A DNA stretch of 64,000 nucleotides from Allodiplogaster sudhausi. Lineage: Eukaryota; Nematoda; Chromadorea; Rhabditida; Diplogasteridae. Below are positions 55,135-64,000 of this stretch, piece by piece (position 1 is the first letter of the stretch; the number at the start of each line of letters is the position of its first letter). The stretch is from contig CALZFC010000010.1 in assembly GCA_945643635.1 (NCBI GenBank), forward strand, positions 850,501 through 914,500, read 5' to 3'. The translations under genes and the position numbers were made by a program. Below the pieces are notes generated by a model, which had not been told where the DNA came from, ran no database searches, and saw nothing but the letters and a program-made list of their open reading frames with translations.

Positions 55135-55381
55135 TACGACAGAAGAAATTTACTCTCTTTCCTAAAGAAAGCTGCTTGCAAGTAAGTAGCGCATCGCATA
55201 CAATGATGATTCTTTTCGTAGCAAGCGTTTTCCAACTACATTTTATGAATATTGCATGCCTATGGCAACGCGTTCGATATTTATTTCGCCGTTTAGATTT
55301 AACAATTTAGTGAAAGTATAAATGAATATTTACAATCTTTTAAATTTATTTATATTTTATATTTGCGAAGGCAACCAGTGT

Positions 55382-55453
55382 GGCCGGATGGTCTAGGGGT
55401 ATGATTCTCGCTTCGGGTGCGAGAGGTCCCGGGTTCGAATCCCGGTTCGGCCC
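55382..55453 (+). tRNA. tRNA-Pro (CGG), copy 82, class A
   Basis: Fully paired T-stem returns here after 28 kb without class A. Confidence 0.95.
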
Positions 55454-55694
55454 ATAATTTTTCGTTTTAGTCCTACTATTTACCTTTCTCTCTGTGTTTC
55501 AACTCATTTTCGCTATTCATTTTATATTTGTTTATCGCATGATATTGCATTCTTGTTTTATCGCTAGAGTCTAATTAAAATGACTGTTGGTGCATGATTG
55601 TCGAGAAAAAAATTTTAATAAAGAAATTAATTAATGTCAGATGTGATCGGCAAGCGAAAGTGCCGATCATCATTGACATGGATGCAAAATGTTC

Positions 55695-55766
55695 TTCCGA
55701 TGCGGGGAATCGAACCCCGGCCTTGCATGTGAGAGACGCAAATCATAACCACTAGACTACATCGGA
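55695..55766 (-). tRNA. tRNA-Glu (CTC), copy 90
   Basis: Sequence as copy 1. Confidence 0.96.
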
Positions 55767-56012
55767 TACGACAGAAGAAATTTACTCTCTTTCCTAAAGA
55801 AAGCTGCTTGCAAGTAAGTAGCGCATCGCATACAATGATGATTCTTTTCGTAGCAAGCGTTTTCCAACTACATTTTATGAATATTGCATGCCTATGGCAA
55901 CGCGTTCGATATTTATTTCGCCGTTTAGATTTAACAATTTAGTGAAAGTATAAATGAATATTTACAATCTTTTAAATTTATTTATATTTATATTTGCGAA
56001 GGCAACCAGTGT

Positions 56013-56083
56013 GGCCGGATGGTCTAGGGGTATGATTCTCGCTTCGGGTGCGAGAGGTCCCGGTTCGAATCCCGGTTCGGCCC
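56013..56083 (+). tRNA. tRNA-Pro (CGG), copy 83, class E, 71 nt
   Basis: One base short in the T-arm. The leader lacks a T at two places (aaatttatttatatttatattt). Confidence 0.7.
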
Positions 56084-56332
56084 ATAATTTTTCGTTTTAG
56101 TCCTACTATTTACCTTTCTCTCTGTGTTTCAACTCATTTTCGCTATTCATTTTATATTTGTTTATCGCATGATATTGCATTCTTGTTTTATCGCTAGAGT
56201 CTAATTAAAATGACTGTTGGTGCATGATTGTCGAGAAAAAAAATTTAATAAAAAAATTAATTGATTAATTAATGTCAGATATGATCGGCAAGCGAAAGTG
56301 CCGATCATAATTGACATGGATGCAAAATGTTC

Positions 56333-56404
56333 TTCCGATGCGGGGAATCGAACCCCGGCCTTGCATGTGAGAGACGCAAATCATAACCACTAGACTACAT
56401 CGGA
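56333..56404 (-). tRNA. tRNA-Glu (CTC), copy 91
   Basis: Sequence as copy 1. Confidence 0.96.
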
Positions 56405-56652
56405 TACGACAGAAGAAATTTACTCTCTTTCCTAAAGAAAGCTGCTTGCAAGTAAGTAGCGCATCGCATACAATGATGATTCTTTTCGTAGCAAGCGTTT
56501 TCCAACTACATTTTATGAATATTGCATGCCTATGGCAACGCGTTCGATATTTATTTCGCCGTTTAGATTTAACAATTTAGTGAAAGTATAAATGAATATT
56601 TACAATCTTTTAAATTTTATTTATATTTTATATTTGCGAAGGCAACCAGTGT

Positions 56653-56724
56653 GGCCGGATGGTCTAGGGGTATGATTCTCGCTTCGGGTGCGAGAGGTCC
56701 CCGGTTCGAATCCCGGTTCGGCCC
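56653..56724 (+). tRNA. tRNA-Pro (CGG), copy 84, class B
   Basis: C51-C63 mismatch. Confidence 0.9.
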
Positions 56725-56965
56725 ATAATTTTTCGTTTTAGTCCTACTATTTACCTTTCTCTCTGTGTTTCAACTCATTTTCGCTATTCATTTTATATTT
56801 GTTTATCGCATGATATTGCATTCTTGTTTTATCGCTAGAGTCTAATTAAAATGACTGTTGGTGCATGATTGTCGAGAAAAAAATTTTAATAAAGAAATTA
56901 ATTAATGTCAGATATGATCGGCAAGCGAAAGTGCCGATCATAATTGACATGGATGCAAAATGTTC

Positions 56966-57037
56966 TTCCGATGCGGGGAATCGAACCCCGGCCTTGCATG
57001 TGAGAGACGCAAATCATAACCACTAGACTACATCGGA
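56966..57037 (-). tRNA. tRNA-Glu (CTC), copy 92
   Basis: Sequence as copy 1. Confidence 0.96.
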
Positions 57038-57285
57038 TACGACAGAAGAAATTTACTCTCTTTCCTAAAGAAAGCTGCTTGCAAGTAAGTAGCGCATCGC
57101 ATACAATGATGATTCTTTTCGTAGCAAGCGTTTTCCAACTACATTTTATGAATATTGCATGCCTATGGCAACGCGTTCGATATTTATTTCGCCGTTTAGA
57201 TTTAACAATTTAGTGAAAGTATAAATGAATATTTACAATCTTTTAAATTTTATTTATATTTTATATTTGCGAAGGCAACCAGTGT

Positions 57286-57357
57286 GGCCGGATGGTCTAG
57301 GGGTATGATTCTCGCTTCGGGTGCGAGAGGTCCCGGGTTCGAATCCCGGTTCGGCCC
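57286..57357 (+). tRNA. tRNA-Pro (CGG), copy 85, class A
   Basis: Fully paired T-stem. Confidence 0.96.
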
Positions 57358-57597
57358 ATAATTTTTCGTTTTAGTCCTACTATTTACCTTTCTCTCTGTG
57401 TTTCAACTCATTTTCGCTATTCATTTTATATTTGTTTATCGCATGATATTGCATTCTTGTTTTATCGCTAGAGTCTAATTAAAATGACTGTTGGTGCATG
57501 ATTGTCGAGAAAAAATTTTAATAAAGAAATTAATTAATGTCAGATATGATCGGCAAGCGAGAGTGCCGATCATCATTGACATGGATGCAAAATGTTC

Positions 57598-57669
57598 TTC
57601 CGATGCGGGGAATCGAACCCCGGCCTTGCATGTGAGAGACGCAAATCATAACCACTAGACTACATCGGA
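57598..57669 (-). tRNA. tRNA-Glu (CTC), copy 93
   Basis: Sequence as copy 1. Confidence 0.96.
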
Positions 57670-57917
57670 TACGACAGAAGAAATTTACTCTCTTTCCTAA
57701 AGAAAGCTGCTTGCAAGTAAGTAGCGCATCGCATACAATGATGATTCTTTTCGTAGCAAGCGTTTTCCAACTACATTTTATGAATATTGCATGCCTATGG
57801 CAACGCGTTCGATATTTATTTCGCCGTTTAGATTTAACAATTTAGTGAAAGTATAAATGAATATTTACAATCTTTTAAAATTTATTTATATTTTATATTT
57901 GCGAAGGCAACCAGTGT

Positions 57918-57989
57918 GGCCGGATGGTCTAGGGGTATGATTCTCGCTTCGGGTGCGAGAGGTCCCGGGTTCGAATCCCGGTTCGGCCC
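57918..57989 (+). tRNA. tRNA-Pro (CGG), copy 86, class A
   Basis: Fully paired T-stem; leader has taaaatttattt. Confidence 0.96.
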
Positions 57990-58228
57990 ATATTTTTCGT
58001 TTTAGTCCTACTATTTACCTTTCTCTCTGTGTTTCAACTCATTTTCGCTATTCATTTTATATTTGTTTATCGCATGATATTGCATTCTTGTTTTATCGCT
58101 AGAGTCTAATTAAAATGACTGTTGGTGCATGATTGTCGAGAAAAAATTTTAATAAAGAAATTAATTAATGTCAGATATGATCGGCAAGCGAAAGTGCCGA
58201 TCATCATTGACATGGATGCAAAATGTTC

Positions 58229-58300
58229 TTCCGATGCGGGGAATCGAACCCCGGCCTTGCATGTGAGAGACGCAAATCATAACCACTAGACTACATCGGA
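58229..58300 (-). tRNA. tRNA-Glu (CTC), copy 94
   Basis: Sequence as copy 1. Confidence 0.96.
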
Positions 58301-58541
58301 TACGACAGAAGAAATTTACTCTCTTTCCTAAAGAAAGCTGCTTGCAAGTAAGTAGCGCATCGCATACAATGATGATTCTTTTCGTAGCAAGCGTTTTCCA
58401 ACTACATTTTATGAATATTGCATGCCTATGGCAACGCGTTCGATATTTATTTCGCCGTTTAGATTTAACAATTTAGTGAAAGTATAAATGAATATTTACA
58501 ATCTTTTAAATTTTATTTATATTTGCGAAGGCAACCAGTGT

Positions 58542-58613
58542 GGCCGGATGGTCTAGGGGTATGATTCTCGCTTCGGGTGCGAGAGGTCCCCGGTTCGAAT
58601 CCCGGTTCGGCCC
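58542..58613 (+). tRNA. tRNA-Pro (CGG), copy 87, class B, short TATA
   Basis: C51-C63 mismatch; 7-bp shorter TATA-like tract. Confidence 0.9.
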
Positions 58614-58862
58614 ATAATTTTTCGTTTTAGTCCTACTATTTACCTTTCTCTCTGTGTTTCAACTCATTTTCGCTATTCATTTTATATTTGTTTATCGCAT
58701 GATATTGCATTCTTGTTTTATCGCTAGAGTCTAATTAAAATGACTGTTGGTGCAAGATTGTCGAGAAAAAAAATTTAATAAAAAAATTAATTGATTAATT
58801 AATGTCAGATATGATCGGCAAGCGAAAGTGCCGATCATCATTGACATGGATGCAAAATGTTC

Positions 58863-58934
58863 TTCCGATGCGGGGAATCGAACCCCGGCCTTGCATGTGA
58901 GAGACGCAAATCATAACCACTAGACTACATCGGA
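58863..58934 (-). tRNA. tRNA-Glu (CTC), copy 95
   Basis: Sequence as copy 1. Confidence 0.96.
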
Positions 58935-59182
58935 TACGACAGAAGAAATTTACTCTCTTTCCTAAAGAAAGCTGCTTGCAAGTAAGTAGCGCATCGCATA
59001 CAATGATGATTCTTTTCGTAGCAAGCGTTTTCCAACTACATTTTATGAATATTGCATGCCTATGGCAACGCGTTCGATATTTATTTCGCCGTTTAGATTT
59101 AACAATTTAGTGAAAGTATAAATGAATATTTACAATCTTTTAAATTTTATTTATATTTTATATTTGCGAAGGCAACCAGTGT

Positions 59183-59254
59183 GGCCGGATGGTCTAGGGG
59201 TATGATTCTCGCTTCGGGTGCGAGAGGTCCCCGGTTCGAATCCCGGTTCGGCCC
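59183..59254 (+). tRNA. tRNA-Pro (CGG), copy 88, class B
   Basis: C51-C63 mismatch. Confidence 0.9.
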
Positions 59255-59494
59255 ATAATTTTTCGTTTTAGTCCTACTATTTACCTTTCTCTCTGTGTTT
59301 CAACTCATTTTCGCTATTCATTTTATATTTGTTTATCGCATGATATTGCATTCTTGTTTTATCGCTAGAGTCTAATTAAAATGACTGTTGGTGCATGATT
59401 GTCGAGAAAAAATTTTAATAAAGAAATTAATTAATGTCAGATATGATCGGCAAGCGAAAGTGCCGATCATCATTGACATGGATGCAAAATGTTC

Positions 59495-59566
59495 TTCCGA
59501 TGCGGGGAATCGAACCCCGGCCTTGCATGTGAGAGACGCAAATCATAACCACTAGACTACATCGGA
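59495..59566 (-). tRNA. tRNA-Glu (CTC), copy 96
   Basis: Sequence as copy 1. Confidence 0.96.
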
Positions 59567-59814
59567 TACGACAGAAGAAATTTACTCTCTTTCCTAAAGA
59601 AAGCTGCTTGCAAGTAAGTAGCGCATCGCATACAATGATGATTCTTTTCGTAGCAAGCGTTTTCCAACTACATTTTATGAATATTGCATGCCTATGGCAA
59701 CGCGTTCGATATTTATTTCGCCGTTTAGATTTAACAATTTAGTGAAAGTATAAATGAATATTTACAATCTTTTAAATTTTATTTATATTTTATATTTGCG
59801 AAGGCAACCAGTGT

Positions 59815-59886
59815 GGCCGGATGGTCTAGGGGTATGATTCTCGCTTCGGGTGCGAGAGGTCCCCGGTTCGAATCCCGGTTCGGCCC
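59815..59886 (+). tRNA. tRNA-Pro (CGG), copy 89, class B
   Basis: C51-C63 mismatch. Confidence 0.9.
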
Positions 59887-60127
59887 ATAATTTTTCGTTT
59901 TAGTCCTACTATTTACCTTTCTCTCTGTGTTTCAACTCATTTTCGCTATTCATTTTATATTTGTTTATCGCATGATATTGCATTCTTGTTTTATCGCTAG
60001 AGTCTAATTAAAATGACTGTTGGTGCAAGATTGTCGAGAAAAAAAATTTAATAAAAAAATTAATTAATGTCAGATATGATCGGCAAGCGAGAGTGCCGAT
60101 CATAATTGACATGGATGCAAAATGTTC

Positions 60128-60199
60128 TTCCGATGCGGGGAATCGAACCCCGGCCTTGCATGTGAGAGACGCAAATCATAACCACTAGACTACATCGGA
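60128..60199 (-). tRNA. tRNA-Glu (CTC), copy 97
   Basis: Sequence as copy 1. Confidence 0.96.
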
Positions 60200-60447
60200 T
60201 ACGACAGAAGAAATTTACTCTCTTTCCTAAAGAAAGCTGCTTGCAAGTAAGTAGCGCATCGCATACAATGATGATTCTTTTCGTAGCAAGCGTTTTCCAA
60301 CTACATTTTATGAATATTGCATGCCTATGGCAACGCGTTCGATATTTATTTCGCCGTTTAGATTTAACAATTTAGTGAAAGTATAAATGAATATTTACAA
60401 TCTTTTAAATTTTATTTATATTTTATATTTGCGAAGGCAACCAGTGT

Positions 60448-60519
60448 GGCCGGATGGTCTAGGGGTATGATTCTCGCTTCGGGTGCGAGAGGTCCCGCGT
60501 TCGAATCCCGGTTCGGCCC
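60448..60519 (+). tRNA. tRNA-Pro (CGG), copy 90, class C
   Basis: C52-C62 mismatch with altered B box (GCGTTCGAATCC), the same as 33789. Confidence 0.82.
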
Positions 60520-60767
60520 ATAATTTTTCGTTTTAGTCCTACTATTTACCTTTCTCTCTGTGTTTCAACTCATTTTCGCTATTCATTTTATATTTGTTTA
60601 TCGCATGATATTGCATTCTTGTTTTATCGCTAGAGTCTAATTAAAATGACTGTTGGTGCATGATTGTCGAGAAAAAAATTTAATAAAAAAATTAATTGAT
60701 TAATTAATGTCAGATGTGATCGGCAAGCGAAAGTGCCGATCATCATTGACATGGATGCAAAATGTTC

Positions 60768-60839
60768 TTCCGATGCGGGGAATCGAACCCCGGCCTTGCA
60801 TGTGAGAGACGCAAATCATAACCACTAGACTACATCGGA
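60768..60839 (-). tRNA. tRNA-Glu (CTC), copy 98
   Basis: Sequence as copy 1. Confidence 0.96.
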
Positions 60840-61087
60840 TACGACAGAAGAAATTTACTCTCTTTCCTAAAGAAAGCTGCTTGCAAGTAAGTAGCGCATC
60901 GCATACAATGATGATTCTTTTCGTAGCAAGCGTTTTCCAACTACATTTTATGAATATTGCATGCCTATGGCAACGCGTTCGATATTTATTTCGCCGTTTA
61001 GATTTAACAATTTAGTGAAAGTATAAATGAATATTTACAATCTTTTAAAATTTATTTATATTTTATATTTGCGAAGGCAACCAGTGT

Positions 61088-61159
61088 GGCCGGATGGTCT
61101 AGGGGTATGATTCTCGCTTCGGGTGCGAGAGGTCCCGGGTTCGAATCCCGGTTCGGCCC
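61088..61159 (+). tRNA. tRNA-Pro (CGG), copy 91, class A
   Basis: Fully paired T-stem; leader has taaaatttattt as at 57918. Confidence 0.96.
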
Positions 61160-61398
61160 ATATTTTTCGTTTTAGTCCTACTATTTACCTTTCTCTCTGT
61201 GTTTCAACTCATTTTCGCTATTCATTTTATATTTGTTTATCGCATGATATTGCATTCTTGTTTTATCGCTAGAGTCTAATTAAAATGACTGTTGGTGCAT
61301 GATTGTCGAGAAAAAATTTTAATAAAGAAATTAATTAATGTCAGATATGATCGGCAAGCGAGAGTGCCGATCATAATTGACATGGATGCAAAATGTTC

Positions 61399-61470
61399 TT
61401 CCGATGCGGGGAATCGAACCCCGGCCTTGCATGTGAGAGACGCAAATCATAACCACTAGACTACATCGGA
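61399..61470 (-). tRNA. tRNA-Glu (CTC), copy 99
   Basis: Sequence as copy 1. Confidence 0.96.
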
Positions 61471-61718
61471 TACGACAGAAGAAATTTACTCTCTTTCCTA
61501 AAGAAAGCTGCTTGCAAGTAAGTAGCGCATCGCATACAATGATGATTCTTTTCGTAGCAAGCGTTTTCCAACTACATTTTATGAATATTGCATGCCTATG
61601 GCAACGCGTTCGATATTTATTTCGCCGTTTAGATTTAACAATTTAGTGAAAGTATAAATGAATATTTACAATCTTTTAAATTTTATTTATATTTTATATT
61701 TGCGAAGGCAACCAGTGT

Positions 61719-61790
61719 GGCCGGATGGTCTAGGGGTATGATTCTCGCTTCGGGTGCGAGAGGTCCCCGGTTCGAATCCCGGTTCGGCCC
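61719..61790 (+). tRNA. tRNA-Pro (CGG), copy 92, class B
   Basis: C51-C63 mismatch. Confidence 0.9.
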
Positions 61791-62030
61791 ATAATTTTTC
61801 GTTTTAGTCCTACTATTTACCTTTCTCTCTGTGTTTCAACTCATTTTCGCTATTCATTTTATATTTGTTTATCGCATGATATTGCATTCTTGTTTTATCG
61901 CTAGAGTCTAATTAAAATGACTGTTGGTGCATGATTGTCGAGAAAAAATTTTAATAAAGAAATTAATTAATGTCAGATATGATCGGCAAGCGAGAGTGCC
62001 GATCATAATTGACATGGATGCAAAATGTTC

Positions 62031-62102
62031 TTCCGATGCGGGGAATCGAACCCCGGCCTTGCATGTGAGAGACGCAAATCATAACCACTAGACTACATCG
62101 GA
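62031..62102 (-). tRNA. tRNA-Glu (CTC), copy 100
   Basis: Sequence as copy 1. Confidence 0.96.
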
Positions 62103-62350
62103 TACGACAGAAGAAATTTACTCTCTTTCCTAAAGAAAGCTGCTTGCAAGTAAGTAGCGCATCGCATACAATGATGATTCTTTTCGTAGCAAGCGTTTTC
62201 CAACTACATTTTATGAATATTGCATGCCTATGGCAACGCGTTCGATATTTATTTCGCCGTTTAGATTTAACAATTTAGTGAAAGTATAAATGAATATTTA
62301 CAATCTTTTAAATTTTATTTATATTTTATATTTGCGAAGGCAACCAGTGT

Positions 62351-62422
62351 GGCCGGATGGTCTAGGGGTATGATTCTCGCTTCGGGTGCGAGAGGTCCCC
62401 GGTTCGAATCCCGGTTCGGCCC
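62351..62422 (+). tRNA. tRNA-Pro (CGG), copy 93, class B
   Basis: C51-C63 mismatch. Confidence 0.9.
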
Positions 62423-62671
62423 ATAATTTTTCGTTTTAGTCCTACTATTTACCTTTCTCTCTGTGTTTCAACTCATTTTCGCTATTCATTTTATATTTGT
62501 TTATCGCATGATATTGCATTCTTGTTTTATCGCTAGAGTCTAATTAAAATGACTGTTGGTGCAAGATTGTCGAGAAAAAAAATTTAATAAAAAAATTAAT
62601 TGATTAATTAATGTCAGATGTGATCGGCAAGCGAAAGTGCCGATCATCATTGACATGGATGCAAAATGTTC

Positions 62672-62743
62672 TTCCGATGCGGGGAATCGAACCCCGGCCT
62701 TGCATGTGAGAGACGCAAATCATAACCACTAGACTACATCGGA
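62672..62743 (-). tRNA. tRNA-Glu (CTC), copy 101
   Basis: Sequence as copy 1. Confidence 0.96.
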
Positions 62744-62984
62744 TACGACAGAAGAAATTTACTCTCTTTCCTAAAGAAAGCTGCTTGCAAGTAAGTAGCG
62801 CATCGCATACAATGATGATTCTTTTCGTAGCAAGCGTTTTCCAACTACATTTTATGAATATTGCATGCCTATGGCAACGCGTTCGATATTTATTTCGCCG
62901 TTTAGATTTAACAATTTAGTGAAAGTATAAATGAATATTTACAATCTTTTAAATTTTATTTATATTTGCGAAGGCAACCAGTGT

Positions 62985-63056
62985 GGCCGGATGGTCTAGG
63001 GGTATGATTCTCGCTTCGGGTGCGAGAGGTCCCCGGTTCGAATCCCGGTTCGGCCC
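62985..63056 (+). tRNA. tRNA-Pro (CGG), copy 94, class B, short TATA
   Basis: C51-C63 mismatch; 7-bp shorter TATA-like tract. Confidence 0.9.
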
Positions 63057-63305
63057 ATAATTTTTCGTTTTAGTCCTACTATTTACCTTTCTCTCTGTGT
63101 TTCAACTCATTTTCGCTATTCATTTTATATTTGTTTATCGCATGATATTGCATTCTTGTTTTATCGCTAGAGTCTAATTAAAATGACTGTTGGTGCAAGA
63201 TTGTCGAGAAAAAAAATTTAATAAAAAAATTAATTGATTAATTAATGTCAGATGTGATCGGCAAGCGAAAGTGCCGATCATCATTGACATGGATGCAAAA
63301 TGTTC

Positions 63306-63377
63306 TTCCGATGCGGGGAATCGAACCCCGGCCTTGCATGTGAGAGACGCAAATCATAACCACTAGACTACATCGGA
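63306..63377 (-). tRNA. tRNA-Glu (CTC), copy 102
   Basis: Sequence as copy 1. Confidence 0.96.
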
Positions 63378-63625
63378 TACGACAGAAGAAATTTACTCTC
63401 TTTCCTAAAGAAAGCTGCTTGCAAGTAAGTAGCGCATCGCATACAATGATGATTCTTTTCGTAGCAAGCGTTTTCCAACTACATTTTATGAATATTGCAT
63501 GCCTATGGCAACGCGTTCGATATTTATTTCGCCGTTTAGATTTAACAATTTAGTGAAAGTATAAATGAATATTTACAATCTTTTAAATTTTATTTATATT
63601 TTATATTTGCGAAGGCAACCAGTGT

Positions 63626-63696
63626 GGCCGGATGGTCTAGGGGTATGATTCTCGCTTCGGGTGCGAGAGGTCCCGGTTCGAATCCCGGTTCGGCCC
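63626..63696 (+). tRNA. tRNA-Pro (CGG), copy 95, class E, 71 nt
   Basis: One base short in the T-arm, as 47123; the last tRNA-Pro in the window. Confidence 0.72.
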
Positions 63697-63945
63697 ATAA
63701 TTTTTCGTTTTAGTCCTACTATTTACCTTTCTCTCTGTGTTTCAACTCATTTTCGCTATTCATTTTATATTTGTTTATCGCATGATATTGCATTCTTGTT
63801 TTATCGCTAGAGTCTAATTAAAATGACTGTTGGTGCATGATTGTCGAGAAAAAAATTTTAATAAAGAAATTAATTGATTAATTAATGTCAGATGTGATCG
63901 GCAAGCGAAAGTGCCGATCATCATTGACATGGATGCAAAATGTTC

Positions 63946-64000
63946 TTCCGATGCGGGGAATCGAACCCCGGCCTTGCATGTGAGAGACGCAAATCATAAC
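63946..64000 (-). tRNA. tRNA-Glu (CTC), copy 103, partial at window edge
   Basis: The 3' 55 nt of the gene are present, including the anticodon loop and T-arm; the first 17 nt lie beyond the window. What is visible matches copy 1. Confidence 0.93.

Larger units (their letters stand above)
1..64000. repeat. Tandem tRNA-Pro/tRNA-Glu gene array, about 100 units
   Basis: The whole window is built from one repeating unit of about 630-670 bp: tRNA-Pro(CGG) on +, convergent spacer, tRNA-Glu(CTC) on -, divergent spacer. It is not interrupted by unique sequence anywhere, and both ends of the window lie inside the array, so its true size is unknown. Spacers are as conserved as the genes, which points to concerted evolution by unequal exchange or gene conversion rather than selection on the tRNAs alone. 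Known tandem tRNA arrays (Entamoeba, Xenopus tDNA, the Arabidopsis Pro and Ser-Tyr-Tyr clusters) show such arrangements exist, but I do not recognise this unit. Confidence 0.97.

Noticed and set aside
1..64000. CRISPR array
   Set aside because: Repeat spacing is regular, but the repeats are complete tRNA genes with conserved, not unique, spacers, and the genes are eukaryotic in type. No cas-like gene is present.
1..64000. tRNA-derived SINE family
   Set aside because: Copies are in perfect tandem with shared flanks, keep full cloverleafs, and have no 3' tail or target-site duplications as dispersed retroposed copies would.

Overview
The window is one uninterrupted tandem array of nuclear-type eukaryotic tRNA genes, with no protein-coding gene that I can support. 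Reading by hand, I count 95 full-length tRNA-Pro(CGG) genes on the + strand, 6 broken or mosaic tRNA-Pro relics, and 103 tRNA-Glu(CTC) genes on the - strand, the last cut by the window edge. That is about 198 tRNA genes in 64 kb. The eukaryotic assignment rests on several points: G1-C72 with discriminator C73 in tRNA-Pro (bacterial tRNA-Pro normally has C1-G72 and A73), good A and B boxes, no encoded CCA, and short T-run RNA polymerase III terminators. Terminators of only four or five Ts fit an animal or plant better than budding yeast. I cannot name the species. The spacers are AT-rich and resemble no gene I know.

The basic unit is about 630-670 bp: tRNA-Pro (+), a convergent spacer of about 225-260 bp, tRNA-Glu (-), then a divergent spacer of about 248 bp leading to the next tRNA-Pro. 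The two genes end tail to tail. Between their tails almost every unit carries an imperfect 44-bp palindrome with a GAAA or GAGA loop. The divergent spacer holds the 5' flanks of both genes, including a TATA-like tract about 30 bp upstream of tRNA-Pro.

Layout: 1-11.1 kb holds the most varied units, arranged as a 5438-bp higher-order repeat of eight units (start 1 and again at 5439), with a duplicated divergent spacer at 5265. From 11.3 to 31.3 kb the array is rearranged. Eight units lack tRNA-Pro and carry an identical 32-bp filler, six units carry a broken tRNA-Pro in place of the Pro leader, and one tRNA-Pro (31245) has lost its leader. Longer repeats of about 2.98 kb and about 1.07 kb are visible here. 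From 31.3 to 64 kb the array is regular and very homogeneous.

The tRNA-Pro copies fall into T-arm classes. Class A is fully paired (31 copies). Class B has a C51-C63 mismatch (53 copies). Class C has a C52-C62 mismatch (2 copies). Class D (1 copy) and class E (8 copies) are one base short. Several odd variants sit exactly where two alleles differ, so some may be assembly-consensus errors rather than biology. The tRNA-Glu copies look identical except for two with G37. Together the genes would decode CCG (Pro) and GAG (Glu).
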